The notes: generated from the letters alone by a model not told the origin. A stretch of DNA of 64,000 nucleotides from Pseudomonas fluorescens (GCF_902498185.1 NZ_CABVIX010000003.1:310001-374000), one strand, 5' to 3'; positions 10,692 to 21,119 are shown, numbered from the stretch's first letter. Made by a program: numbers and translations.

Positions 10692-10739
10692 GGCCTCTTC
10701 GCTGCGGTTCGGCGTCCCGGCAAGCCAGCGAAGAGGCCG
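10692..10739. repeat. REP-like palindrome between the DUF1513 gene and mexV
   Basis: GGCCTCTTCGCTG pairs perfectly with CAGCGAAGAGGCC across a 22-nt GC-rich spacer. The right arm (GGCAAGCCAGCGAAGAG) is the same as in the palindrome at 32197, marking a repeated extragenic element of the P. putida type. It may also end transcription from the upstream operon. The rest of the 10671-10854 gap shows no gene. Confidence 0.75.
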
Positions 10740-10854
10740 GCATTCACACCCCATCTCCGAAAAAACCAGCAATACTCTCTCCACCCGCACCGGGGCCAGG
10801 ATGGCCCGCAGTCGTGCCTGAAAAACAATAACCAGATCTCCAAGGAACCGGACT

Positions 10855-12006
10855 ATGCTTCGCCGCCGCATGCTGATCATGTTGGCTGTCGTTCTGCTGA
10901 TCGTGCTGATGCTGGGGGGTTACAAGGCCTTTTCCATCTACCAGCAGGTGCAGATGTTCTCGGCCCCCAAGCCGCCGGTCAGTGTCGCCGCCGCGGCTGC
11001 CGCCGAGCGCAGCTGGCAGGAGCGTCTGCCTGCCGTCGGTAGCCTCAAGGCCTCCCAAGGCGTGGAGCTGAGCCTGGAGACTGCCGGTACCGTGAAGGCG
11101 CTGCACTTCGAGTCAGGGCAGCAGGTCAAGGCCGGGCAGCTGTTGCTGGAACTCGACAGCGGCGAGCAGACGGCGCTGCTGGGTACCGCCCAGGCCGACC
11201 TGGGCCTGGCCAAGGTCGATTATGGCCGAGGCAGCCAACTGGTCGGCAGTCAGGCCATCTCCCGCGGGGAGTACGACCGCCTGCTCGCACAGTTCCAGCG
11301 CAGCCAGGCGGTGGTCGACCAGCTCAAGGCTTCCCTTGCAAAAAAGAGCATTCGCGCCCCGTTCAGCGGCACCATCGGTATCCGCCAGGTCGACATCGGC
11401 GACTATCTGGCCAGCGGCACGGTGATAGCCACCCTGCAGGATGTGAGCAGCCTGTATGTCGACTTCAATGTTGCCGAACAGGCCCTGCCCCGCCTGAGCC
11501 TGCGCCAGCAGGTGCAGGTTCAGGTAGCGGCCTATCCCGGCCAGCATTTCCCCGCCACCCTCAGCGCGATCAACCCGAAAGTCGAGGAAAGCACGCGTAA
11601 CCTGCTGGTCCGCGCGACCCTGGCCAACCCGCAAGGCAAGCTGCTGCCAGGCATGTTCGCCAACCTGCAGGTACTGCTGCCCGATCCGCAGCCCCAGGTG
11701 GTGGTGCCCGAAAGCGCGGTCACCTACACCCTCTATGGCAACTCGGTGTACGTGGTGACCCGCAAGCAGGCGGAAGATGACAAGGCGCAACAGCAGGGCG
11801 ATGGCCAGCCGCAGCTGGTGGCCGATCGCCGCACTGTCGAAACCGGTGAGCGCCGCGATGGCCTGGTGGTCATCCACAAGGGCCTCAAGGCGGGTGAGCA
11901 GGTGGTCATCGCCGGCCAATTGAAGCTGACCCAGGGCGCCTCGATCCGCATCACCCCCGACAAGACTCAGCAAACCGACGCCCACCGCACGCAGCGCAAC
12001 GACTGA
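10855..12006 (+). CDS. mexV: RND efflux periplasmic adaptor (MexV-like)
   Basis: The 383-residue membrane-fusion protein has an N-terminal membrane anchor (about residues 5-27), then a lipoyl/barrel-sandwich half (SLETAGTVKALHFESGQ), an alpha-helical hairpin (about 100-155), the second lipoyl half (SIRAPFSGTIGIRQVDIGDY) and a beta-barrel domain. It links the inner-membrane pump to an outer-membrane channel. It lies 14 nt before the pump gene. Position after the imelysin set and before inaA/colSR matches P. aeruginosa mexVW. No outer-membrane factor gene follows; OprM-type channels encoded elsewhere are expected to serve. Confidence 0.88.
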   Translation: MLRRRMLIMLAVVLLIVLMLGGYKAFSIYQQVQMFSAPKPPVSVAAAAAAERSWQERLPAVGSLKASQGVELSLETAGTVKALHFESGQQVKAGQLLLELDSGEQTALLGTAQADLGLAKVDYGRGSQLVGSQAISRGEYDRLLAQFQRSQAVVDQLKASLAKKSIRAPFSGTIGIRQVDIGDYLASGTVIATLQDVSSLYVDFNVAEQALPRLSLRQQVQVQVAAYPGQHFPATLSAINPKVEESTRNLLVRATLANPQGKLLPGMFANLQVLLPDPQPQVVVPESAVTYTLYGNSVYVVTRKQAEDDKAQQQGDGQPQLVADRRTVETGERRDGLVVIHKGLKAGEQVVIAGQLKLTQGASIRITPDKTQQTDAHRTQRND

Positions 12007-12020
12007 GCCCGGAGCCGCCC

Positions 12021-15000
12021 ATGGCCTTTACCGACCCTTTCATCCGTCGCCCGGTGCTGGCCAGCGTGGTCAGCTTGCTCATTGTCCTGCTGGGCTTCCA
12101 GGCCTGGAGCAAGCTGCAGATCCGCCAATACCCGCAAATGGAAAACGCCCTGATCACGGTCACCACCGCCTACCCCGGCGCAAACGCCGAGACCATCCAG
12201 GGCTACATCACGCAACCCCTGCAGCAGAGCCTGGCCAGCGCCGAAGGCATCGACTACATGACTTCGGTCAGCCGGCAGAACTTCTCGATCATCTCCATCT
12301 ATGCACGCATCGGCGCCGACAGCGACCGCCTGTTCACCGAATTGCTGGCCAAGGCCAACGAGGTGCGCAACCAGCTGCCGCAGGATTCCGAAGACCCGGT
12401 GCTGAGCAAGGAAGCCGCCGATGCCTCGGCGTTGATGTACCTCAGCTTCTACAGCACCGAGATGAGCAACCCGCAGATCACCGATTACCTGTCGCGGGTG
12501 ATCCAGCCCAAGCTCGCCACCCTCCCGGGCATGGCCGAGGCCGAGATCCTCGGCAACCAGGTATTCGCCATGCGCATCTGGATCGATCCCGTGAGACTCG
12601 CCGGCCATGGCCTCAGCGCCCTTGATGTGACCGACGCAGTGCGCCGCTACAACTTCCTGTCGGCGGCAGGCGAGATCAAGGGCGAATACGTGGTCACCAG
12701 CATCAACGCCAGCACCGAGCTGAAGTCCGCTGAAGCCTTCGCGGCCCTGCCGCTCAAGACCGTCGGCGACAGCCGCGTGCTGCTGGGCGATGTGGCGCGG
12801 GTGCAGATGGGCGCCGAGAACTACGACACGGTCAGCTCGTTCGACGGCACCCCGTCAGTGTATATCGGCATCAAGGCAACGCCTGCGGCCAACCCGCTCG
12901 AAGTCATCAAGGAAGTGCGTGGCATCATGCCCGAGCTGGAAAGCCAGCTGCCGAGCAACCTCAAGGTCTCGATCGCCTACGACGCCACGTTGTTCATCCA
13001 GGCTTCGATCGACGAAGTGATCAAGACACTCGGCGAGGCGGTGCTGATCGTGATCGTGGTGGTCTTCCTGTTCCTGGGAGCGTTGCGTTCGGTGTTGATC
13101 CCGGTAGTGACCATCCCGCTGTCGATGATCGGCGTGCTGTTTTTCATGCACATGATGGGCTACTCGCTGAACCTGCTGACGCTGCTGGCGATGGTGCTGG
13201 CCATCGGCCTGGTAGTGGACGATGCGATCGTGGTGGTCGAGAACATCCACCGCCATATCGAGGAAGGCAAGACGCCGCTCGAGGCTGCCCTGGAAGGCGC
13301 CCGGGAAATCGCCATGCCCGTGGTATCGATGACCATCACCCTGGCCGCGGTCTACGCCCCCATCGGTTTTCTCGAAGGCCTGACCGGAGCGCTGTTCAAG
13401 GAGTTCGCCCTGACCCTGGCGGGCGCGGTGATCATCTCAGGCATCGTTGCGCTCACCCTCTCCCCCATGATGTGCGCCCTGCTCCTGCGCCACGAGCAGA
13501 ATCCCAGCGGCTTCGCCCACCGTCTCGATACCCTGTTCGAGCGGCTCAAGCAGCGCTATCAGCGGCTGTTGCACGGCACGTTGAACAGCCGCCCGGTGGT
13601 GCTGGTGTTCGCGGTGATCGTACTGGGCCTGATTCCGGTGTTGCTGATGTTTACCCAGAACGAATTGGCGCCTGACGAAGACCAGGGAGTGATTTTCATG
13701 ATGAGCAGCTCGCCGCAGCCCACCAACCTGGACTATCTCAACGCCTACACCAACGAGTTCACCAGCATCTTCAGGACCTTTCCCGAGTACTACTCCTCGT
13801 TCCAGATCAATGGTTTCAATGGCGTACAGTCGGGCATCGGCGGCTTTCTGCTCAAGCCCTGGAACGAGCGCGACCGCACGCAGATGGAGCTGCTGCCCGC
13901 GGTCCAGGCCAAGCTCGAAGAAGTTGGCGGCTTGCAGATCTTCGGCTTCAACCTGCCCTCGCTGCCCGGCACCGGCGAAGGCCTGCCCTTCCAGTTCGTG
14001 ATCAACACGGCAGGTGATTACCCGGCGCTGCTGGAGGTGGCGCAGCGTATCAAGGACCGCACGCTGGAGTCGGGCAAGTTCGCCTTTCTCGACATTGACC
14101 TGGCCTTCGACAAGCCGGAGGTGGTGGTGGACATCGACCGAGCCAAGGCCGCGCAGATGGGAGTGTCGATGGACGTACTCGGCGGCACGCTGGCGACCTT
14201 GCTGGGCGAGGCGGAAATCAACCGTTTCACCCTCGAAGGACGCAGCTACAAGGTCATCGCCCAGGTCGAGCGGCCCTATCGAGCCAATCCGGGGTGGCTG
14301 AACAACTATTATGTGAAGAACGACCAAGGCCAGTTGCTGCCGTTGTCGACGCTGATCACTCTCAGCGACCGGGCAAGGCCGCGCCAGCTCAACCAGTTCC
14401 AGCAGCTGAACTCGGCGATCATCCAGGGCGTGCCGATGGTGAGCATGGGGGATGCACTGGAGACGGTGCAGGCCATCGCGCGCGAAGAGGCCCCGCAGGG
14501 TTTCTCGTTCGATCACGCGGGCGCGGCACGCCAGTTCGTGCAGGAAGGCAGCGCGCTGTGGGTCACCTTTGGCCTGGCGCTGGCGATCATCTTCCTGGTG
14601 CTGGCCGCCCAGTTCGAGAGTTTCCGCGACCCGCTGGTGATCCTGGTCACCGTGCCCTTGTCGATCTGCGGCGCCTTGCTACCGCTGTTCCTGGGCATCT
14701 CGAGCATGAATATCTATACCCAGGTGGGCCTGGTGACGTTGATCGGGTTGATCAGCAAGCATGGGATCCTGATTGTCGAGTTCGCCAATCAGTTACGCGC
14801 GCAGAAGGGACTGGATGCCCGGGAAGCCATGGAGCAAGCGGCGGCGATCCGTTTGCGCCCGGTGCTGATGACCACAGCGGCGATGGTGTTCGGCATGGTG
14901 CCATTGATAGTGGCCACGGGGGCCGGGGCGCAGAGCCGGTTCGACATCGGGGTGGTGATTGCTACCGGGATGTCGATCGGCACGCTGTTCACGCTGTTTG

Positions 15001-15053
15001 TGTTGCCTTGTGTCTATACGCTGGTTTCCGGTAGACACCCGAATGCCGGGTAG
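12021..15053 (+). CDS. mexW: RND multidrug efflux permease (MexW-like)
   Basis: The 1010-residue protein has full RND length: 12 membrane helices with two large periplasmic loops (about residues 35-335 and 555-860). The proton-relay helix 4 motif is visible as GLVVDDAIVVVENIHRH near residue 400, with paired Asp. The N-terminus MAFTDPFIRRPVLASVVSLL is typical of this pump branch. Coupled to inward proton flow it exports drugs through the adaptor just upstream. MexVW in P. aeruginosa gives resistance to several antibiotics with OprM; specificity here is not readable. The gene ends only 7 bp before a convergent small gene. Confidence 0.9.
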   Translation: MAFTDPFIRRPVLASVVSLLIVLLGFQAWSKLQIRQYPQMENALITVTTAYPGANAETIQGYITQPLQQSLASAEGIDYMTSVSRQNFSIISIYARIGADSDRLFTELLAKANEVRNQLPQDSEDPVLSKEAADASALMYLSFYSTEMSNPQITDYLSRVIQPKLATLPGMAEAEILGNQVFAMRIWIDPVRLAGHGLSALDVTDAVRRYNFLSAAGEIKGEYVVTSINASTELKSAEAFAALPLKTVGDSRVLLGDVARVQMGAENYDTVSSFDGTPSVYIGIKATPAANPLEVIKEVRGIMPELESQLPSNLKVSIAYDATLFIQASIDEVIKTLGEAVLIVIVVVFLFLGALRSVLIPVVTIPLSMIGVLFFMHMMGYSLNLLTLLAMVLAIGLVVDDAIVVVENIHRHIEEGKTPLEAALEGAREIAMPVVSMTITLAAVYAPIGFLEGLTGALFKEFALTLAGAVIISGIVALTLSPMMCALLLRHEQNPSGFAHRLDTLFERLKQRYQRLLHGTLNSRPVVLVFAVIVLGLIPVLLMFTQNELAPDEDQGVIFMMSSSPQPTNLDYLNAYTNEFTSIFRTFPEYYSSFQINGFNGVQSGIGGFLLKPWNERDRTQMELLPAVQAKLEEVGGLQIFGFNLPSLPGTGEGLPFQFVINTAGDYPALLEVAQRIKDRTLESGKFAFLDIDLAFDKPEVVVDIDRAKAAQMGVSMDVLGGTLATLLGEAEINRFTLEGRSYKVIAQVERPYRANPGWLNNYYVKNDQGQLLPLSTLITLSDRARPRQLNQFQQLNSAIIQGVPMVSMGDALETVQAIAREEAPQGFSFDHAGAARQFVQEGSALWVTFGLALAIIFLVLAAQFESFRDPLVILVTVPLSICGALLPLFLGISSMNIYTQVGLVTLIGLISKHGILIVEFANQLRAQKGLDAREAMEQAAAIRLRPVLMTTAAMVFGMVPLIVATGAGAQSRFDIGVVIATGMSIGTLFTLFVLPCVYTLVSGRHPNAG

Positions 15054-15060
15054 CTCGCCG

Positions 15061-15288
15061 TCAGCCCTGCGAGCGCAGGCCTTGGCGCATGCCGAACAGG
15101 AACAGCAGCAGGTCGTGATCCGGCTGTGCCGCCACCTGCTGCCTGGCCACGCGCGGCAATGCGCATTGCCGGCCGTCCTCGGCCTTGCTGAACACAACCG
15201 TGCGAGGCTGCTCCCAGGCCGCGGCCGCTGCAGTGCAGACCGCAAGCGCGCATAGAAGAAACAGACCTCGTGCTATTTGTAATTTCAT
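15061..15288 (-). CDS. Small secreted protein of unknown function (75 aa)
   Basis: I do not recognise this family. The product has a clear Sec signal peptide (MKLQIARGLFLLCALAVCTA, likely cut after AAAAA) and a mature part of about 50 residues with a single Cys. The ATG at 15288 overlaps the TGA of inaA (ATGA), which argues strongly for translation as the third gene of the methyltransferase-inaA operon. In P. putida a small gene in this position belongs, as I recall, to the ColR regulon. A periplasmic role linked to envelope stress is plausible but unproven. Confidence 0.72.
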   Translation of the reverse strand: MKLQIARGLFLLCALAVCTAAAAAWEQPRTVVFSKAEDGRQCALPRVARQQVAAQPDHDLLLFLFGMRQGLRSQG

Positions 15289-15986
15289 TGCTCTAACCCT
15301 TTGACAGCGCTGCCAAACGCCATCTGGTAAAAGTAGAGCAGCTTTCGCCATTCGCCATCATTGAGTGACGAATGGCGACGCAATTGTCGCAAGTCATTGT
15401 AAGCCGCGCGCTGGCAGCTGATGCGCCGCCGGCATTTCTCCAGGTCGAGCAGCGCCACCTCGGCCGTAGCCTGCGCGCCCTCGCCGATCACCTTGACGAA
15501 CACATGCTTGCCGTAAAGGCAGCCGTGTTGCAAGTGACCTCGGTGCATGCGCGCCAGATTGGCCGCCAGGTCCTCGAGAACCCGGTCATGGAGTGCCTGG
15601 GCGTAGCGCTCGCGGGCGCCATCCTGATGCCAGCTGTCGATATCCACGAAGCCCTCAAGCGCCTCGCTCACCAGCAGCGCCCGCCACTGGCGCTCGGCGT
15701 CGCGCTCGACGCCGCAATAGACGATACGAGGCACGCGCACCCCGAGCTGCTCGAAGCTGTTGAGCGCGTCAAGCTCGCGGAGCACCGTGGGCCGCCCAAA
15801 AGGATGAAGGAAACTGCGGTAGATGTGACCAATCTGGCGCTTGGCATACAGCGTCTGGCCCGATTCATCGCACAGACGCTGCACGCCGCTTTCGCCGCCG
15901 CGACGCTGGTTGGGTTCCTCGACCCACTCCCCTTGCTGCTGCCAGTAATAGTCGAAATCCGAAATTTGTTTCTGGGCTACCGCCAT
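15285..15986 (-). CDS. inaA: InaA-like lipopolysaccharide kinase family protein
   Basis: The 233-residue protein belongs to the Kdo/WaaP-type protein-kinase-like family. A degenerate catalytic loop is visible in LARMHRGHLQHGCLYGKHVFVK (about residues 150-170) and a following metal-binding-type segment in VALLDLEKCRR (about 186). Relatives phosphorylate heptose or Kdo of the LPS core; InaA was first described as weak-acid inducible. It lies 6 nt after a methyltransferase gene and overlaps a small secreted-protein gene. ColRS lies just upstream on the same strand, and this operon is, from memory of P. putida work, a ColR target. Enzymatic activity is inferred from family. Confidence 0.87.
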   Translation of the reverse strand: MAVAQKQISDFDYYWQQQGEWVEEPNQRRGGESGVQRLCDESGQTLYAKRQIGHIYRSFLHPFGRPTVLRELDALNSFEQLGVRVPRIVYCGVERDAERQWRALLVSEALEGFVDIDSWHQDGARERYAQALHDRVLEDLAANLARMHRGHLQHGCLYGKHVFVKVIGEGAQATAEVALLDLEKCRRRISCQRAAYNDLRQLRRHSSLNDGEWRKLLYFYQMAFGSAVKGLEQ

Positions 15987-15992
15987 GTACTG

Positions 15993-16673
15993 CTACCCCT
16001 TGCGCAATAGATATACCCGCCACATGGCATAGAACGGCAGAAAGTCCAGGCGTTCCTGGATCCGGAAGCCGGCTGCGACAAATTCTTCTTCAACCGTGGC
16101 GGCGGGTAACACAAACCGGTTCTGGAAGTTGCCCTGATCGGCCCGGGCGCTGCGGCGCCGCTCCAGCTTCTTGCGCCGCCAAGCCTTGAAATTGCCATCG
16201 ACCCATAGCGAAAGAATCACGCTGTCACGGCTGACCCTGTGAAATTCATCAAGAATTGTCTTCCGGTGGGCCGAATCTCCAATGTGATGGAACAGCCGCA
16301 TGCAGAAGATGCTGTCGACAGCGTTGTCCGGCAGATCAATGGCAAAGGCAGATGTTTGCAAGGGCCGTACCCGTTCGACGATCGCAGGCGGCTGCGAGGC
16401 GCAGGCCGTCTCGAGCATGGCCGCCGAGTTGTCAGCGCCGATGATCACCCGGTTCTGCTTTTGCGCCAGCAGCGGCCAGAAACGCCCGGCTCCGCACGGC
16501 AGGTCCAGCACCAGTCCCGGCTCGCCCGCAAGGGCCAGAGCGCGGCGGGCCATCTGTTCGTCACGTTGGTGCGAAAGACGACGTGCCAGTCCGTCCTGGT
16601 GCTTGAGGAAGTACTCCTTGGCATGTTGCTGGTCGTACTTCTCGGAAAACTCGAGTTTGATGGGGCTACGCAT
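15993..16673 (-). CDS. Class I SAM-dependent methyltransferase, probable ColR target
   Basis: The 226-residue protein has the SAM-binding motif I as LVLDLPCGAGRFWPLL (about residues 52-67), the acidic end of strand 2 (IIGADNS), and the post-motif FHHIGDS region. The start at 16673 follows an AGGAG; the in-frame extension upstream has no support. It heads an operon with inaA and a small secreted protein. A ColR-like box lies 66 nt upstream. Because inaA is a predicted LPS kinase, modification of LPS or another envelope component is a reasonable guess, but the methyl acceptor is not known from sequence. Confidence 0.85.
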   Translation of the reverse strand: MRSPIKLEFSEKYDQQHAKEYFLKHQDGLARRLSHQRDEQMARRALALAGEPGLVLDLPCGAGRFWPLLAQKQNRVIIGADNSAAMLETACASQPPAIVERVRPLQTSAFAIDLPDNAVDSIFCMRLFHHIGDSAHRKTILDEFHRVSRDSVILSLWVDGNFKAWRRKKLERRRSARADQGNFQNRFVLPAATVEEEFVAAGFRIQERLDFLPFYAMWRVYLLRKG

Positions 16674-16738
16674 GGTGCATCTCCTGACTCCAGGCGCATA
16701 CCTTAGGCAGGCAAGCGTTGGAATCAGGTCATGCGTTC

Positions 16739-16754
16739 GTGAAAAATCCGTCAC
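16739..16754 (-). promoter_or_regulatory. Putative ColR-binding box
   Basis: On the minus strand the site reads GTGACGGATTTTTCAC, containing the TTTTTCAC core that I recall for ColR sites in P. putida, with the expected A-C at positions -5 and -4 before the core. It lies 66-81 nt upstream of the methyltransferase start, in the 120-bp gap after colS. Confidence 0.6.
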
Positions 16755-16793
16755 ATATAAAAGGGGATAATTACAAAAGATTACCAATCGCTA

Positions 16794-18110
16794 TCACTGT
16801 GACAGCTCATGCCGATCTTCCGTGAGGTGCGCAGGTCCCTGATTGAGATCGACCTGGAACCGGCAGCCATGGGGCAGCGTGGCCGTCAGCGTCACTCGCC
16901 AGCCCTGGTCATCGCAGATTCGCTGTACCAGCGACAGGCCCAGGCCCAACCCTTCACCGCGACGCTCATCGCCCCGCACGAACGGCTTGAACATCGCTTC
17001 GCGCTGCTCCTCCGGGATCCCCACACCGCTGTCCTCGACGCTGAAGCCGTAGGCGTCGAGACTCAGGCGGATATAGCCATGGTCGGTGTAGTGCGCAGCG
17101 TTGCGCAGCAGGTTGCCCATCACCGACTGCAGGAAGGTAGCGTTATACAGTGCCGGGCTGGCACTCACCCTGCCGTCGTAGTAAAGGGTCAGGCCTTTCT
17201 GCTCGATCGTGTCGCGCCAGACACCGATGAGGTCGTCCGCCACCTCCCGCAATGGCGCGCGCGAGGCGACGGCGCCTTCGTCGCGCTGGGCCCGGGCGAG
17301 CATCAGGAAGGTATTGACCAGTTCGCGCATTTCTTCGGTCGCGCGGGCGATCCGCTCGACCTGGCTGCGTGCGCGGCCATCGAGGGCCTGGTTTTCGGTC
17401 AGCAGTTCGCAGGAGGTGGCCAGCACCATCAGCGGGGTTCGCAACTCATGGCTGACGTCGCTGGTGAACAGGCGCTCGCGGTTCAACGCATCGCGCAGCC
17501 GGCCCAGGGTATCATCGAAGGCGGCAGCCAGCTGGCCGACCTCGTCCGCAGCGTAGTCCGGGGCGAGCGGCGGTGCCAGCCCGAGCAACTGGTCGCGGTG
17601 GCGTACCTGGCGGGCCAGGCGGATCACCGGCGCCATCACCCGGCGCGCCAGCAACCAACCCAGGAAGGTCGCCAGCGCGAGACTGAGCACGAAGCCCACG
17701 ACCACCACGGCGAACAGTACCCGCTCACGCTCTTCGAAATCGCTCTGGTCCTGCAGCAGCACATAATGTCGGCCGTCCACTACCTCAACCATCGCGTGGT
17801 ACGACAGCTGCTCCCGGAATACCTCATGGAAGCCCGCCTTCAGGTGACGCAGGTCATTGGGCAAGGCGAAATCGTCCTGGCCGCCGCTGAAGTAGAACAG
17901 CTGGTCCGGACGCGGCCGGTGGCTCCAGTCACTGACACTGTCCATGCGCAACAGGCGCTGCAGGTCACCGCCCAGCACGGTGGAAATCAACCGTTCCTCG
18001 ACCAGGTGGACGGTTGCCACGATACCGAAGGCGAATGCCCCGGCGACCAGTGCGCTCATCAGCGCGAAGGCGATGATGATGCGCTGGGCAAGGCTTTGCT
18101 TAAACTCCAT
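16794..18110 (-). CDS. colS: ColS sensor histidine kinase
   Basis: The 438-residue inner-membrane kinase has TM1 (about 10-33), a periplasmic loop, TM2 (about 132-154), HAMP, HisKA with phospho-accepting His221 in SDVSHELRTPL, and HATPase with N, G1 and G2 boxes (NLLRNAAHY, DSGVGIP, GEGLGLGLS). The periplasmic loop has E126-x-x-E129 in FEERER, plus E38, D57, E96 and H105, which correspond to residues I recall as needed for Fe(III)/Zn sensing in P. putida ColS. That numbering supports the start at 18110 (MEFKQ), 11 nt inside the end of colR. ColS controls membrane integrity under metal stress. Confidence 0.95.
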   Translation of the reverse strand: MEFKQSLAQRIIIAFALMSALVAGAFAFGIVATVHLVEERLISTVLGGDLQRLLRMDSVSDWSHRPRPDQLFYFSGGQDDFALPNDLRHLKAGFHEVFREQLSYHAMVEVVDGRHYVLLQDQSDFEERERVLFAVVVVGFVLSLALATFLGWLLARRVMAPVIRLARQVRHRDQLLGLAPPLAPDYAADEVGQLAAAFDDTLGRLRDALNRERLFTSDVSHELRTPLMVLATSCELLTENQALDGRARSQVERIARATEEMRELVNTFLMLARAQRDEGAVASRAPLREVADDLIGVWRDTIEQKGLTLYYDGRVSASPALYNATFLQSVMGNLLRNAAHYTDHGYIRLSLDAYGFSVEDSGVGIPEEQREAMFKPFVRGDERRGEGLGLGLSLVQRICDDQGWRVTLTATLPHGCRFQVDLNQGPAHLTEDRHELSQ

Positions 18111-18783
18111 CACGGCCCTCGGCAAGGCGATAGCCGACGCCATGCACGGTATGCAGCAACGGTTTGTCGAATGGCTTGTCGATCACCTGGCGCAACTGGT
18201 GCACATGGCTGCGCAGGCTGTCGCTGTCGGGGCAGTCATCGCCCCACAGCGCTTCTTCGAGCACCTCGCGGCGCAGGACGTGCGGACTCTTCTGCATCAG
18301 CACGGCCAGCAGCTTGAGGCCGACCGGGTTGAGCTTGAGCAGGCGGCCCTGGCGAGTGACTTCGAGGGTGTCGAGGTCGTAGCTCAGGTCGGCCACCTGC
18401 AGGGTGCGCCGCCCGCCCCCTTGGGCCCGGCGCAGCACGGCCTCGATGCGCGCCGCCAGCTCCGAGAGCGCGAAGGGCTTGAGCAGGTAGTCGTCGGCGC
18501 CGGAGCGGAAACCTTGCAGGCGGTCGTCCAGCTGGTCGCGGGCGGTGAGCATGATCACCGGCGTGTCGCGCCGTGCATCTTCGCGCAGCCGCTTGCACAG
18601 GGTGTAGCCGTCGATACCAGGCAGCATGATGTCGAGCACGATCAGGTCGTAGTGTTCGGTGGCGGCCAGGTGCAGGCCCGACAGTCCGTCCTGGGCGCAG
18701 TCGACCGTGTAGCCTTTCATGCCCAGGTAATCGGCCAGATTGGCCAGGATATCGCGGTTGTCTTCAACCAGTAGAATTCGCAT
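18100..18783 (-). CDS. colR: ColR response regulator (OmpR family)
   Basis: The 227-residue protein has a receiver domain (1-115) with phospho-acceptor Asp51 in LIVLDIMLPG, acidic pocket VEDN, and Lys in LLKPF, followed by a winged-helix DNA-binding domain ending in HTVHGVGYRL. It is the partner of ColS, whose start lies within its last codons. ColR binds promoters of envelope genes; a probable target operon lies directly downstream of colS. The ATG at 18783 follows AGGAG. An extension to 18882 would run into the groEL terminator region and lacks family similarity. A position next to groEL matches P. aeruginosa. Confidence 0.96.
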   Translation of the reverse strand: MRILLVEDNRDILANLADYLGMKGYTVDCAQDGLSGLHLAATEHYDLIVLDIMLPGIDGYTLCKRLREDARRDTPVIMLTARDQLDDRLQGFRSGADDYLLKPFALSELAARIEAVLRRAQGGGRRTLQVADLSYDLDTLEVTRQGRLLKLNPVGLKLLAVLMQKSPHVLRREVLEEALWGDDCPDSDSLRSHVHQLRQVIDKPFDKPLLHTVHGVGYRLAEGRDGV

Positions 18784-18865
18784 CAAAGGTCTCCTGTGCG
18801 GCAGGTCGCAGCTTAAGGCCATATGGCCGGTACCACCAGCACCCATGCGCACATCATCCGCCCAT

Positions 18866-18891
18866 GAAAAAGCCCCGCACAAGGCGGGGCT
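18866..18891 (-). terminator. Terminator of groESL
   Basis: An 8-bp stem AGCCCCGC/GCGGGGCT with a short loop is flanked by A and T runs, 22 nt beyond the groEL stop. The run of five A on the plus strand supplies the U tract for the leftward transcript; TTTTT on the other side makes it bidirectional. Confidence 0.9.
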
Positions 18892-18913
18892 CTTTTTGCA
18901 GCCGGGGGGCGAA

Positions 18914-20572
<1,659 letters not shown>

Positions 20573-20610
20573 TTAATCCTTAATACTTGAAGTAACGGGA
20601 AACCGGAGAA

Positions 20611-20904
20611 TCAAGCTTCGACGACAGCGAGAATTTCGTTCTCGCTCATCACCAGCAGGTCTTCACCGTCGACTTTCACGGTGTTGCTGCCCGAGTACGG
20701 GCCGAAAACCACCTTGTCACCCACTTTCACGGCCAGCGCACGGACTTCACCGTTGTCCAGGACGCGGCCGGTACCGACGGCGACGATCTCGCCACGGTTT
20801 GGTTTTTCAGCGGCCGAACCCGGCAGGACGATACCGCCAGCGGTTTTCGATTCTTCTTCGCTGCGACGGATAACGACGCGGTCATGCAGAGGACGAAGCT
20901 TCAT
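20611..20904 (-). CDS. groES: Co-chaperonin GroES
   Basis: The 97-residue GroES subunit forms the heptameric lid of GroEL. It begins [14 protein letters not shown] and has the mobile-loop segment [12 protein letters not shown] (about residues 20-31). A GGGAGAG Shine-Dalgarno lies 7 nt before the ATG. It is the first gene of the groESL operon. Confidence 0.99.
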   Translation of the reverse strand: MKLRPLHDRVVIRRSEEESKTAGGIVLPGSAAEKPNRGEIVAVGTGRVLDNGEVRALAVKVGDKVVFGPYSGSNTVKVDGEDLLVMSENEILAVVEA

Positions 20905-21049
20905 TGTCGATCTCTCCCAATTGTGGTTTTCATCGGCCGGTGTCGACACCGGCGGGTTGATGCTTTCCGGCAGTGCCGGTGTGGCCCGCCAGAGCGAGCC
21001 ACGCATGTCATGTCTGGTGCAAACGCCCAGAAACCTTGCGGTGACCCAT

Positions 21050-21077
21050 ACATGAGGCCGCCAAGGGTAATTACAAG
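21050..21077 (-). promoter_or_regulatory. Sigma-32 (RpoH) heat-shock promoter of groESL
   Basis: Reading leftward, CTTGTAA (-35, consensus CTTGAAA) is followed by exactly 13 nt and CCTCATGT (-10, consensus CCCCATnT). It lies about 145 nt upstream of the groES start. Confidence 0.75.
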
Positions 21078-21119
21078 GCTGGGGTGCAAAATTTTTAGCG
21101 AAACTTCTTATAAATGAAA

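Noticed and set aside
16809..18317. A 502-codon plus-strand frame opposite colS and colR
   Set aside because: Antisense shadow; ColS and ColR motifs are complete on the other strand.
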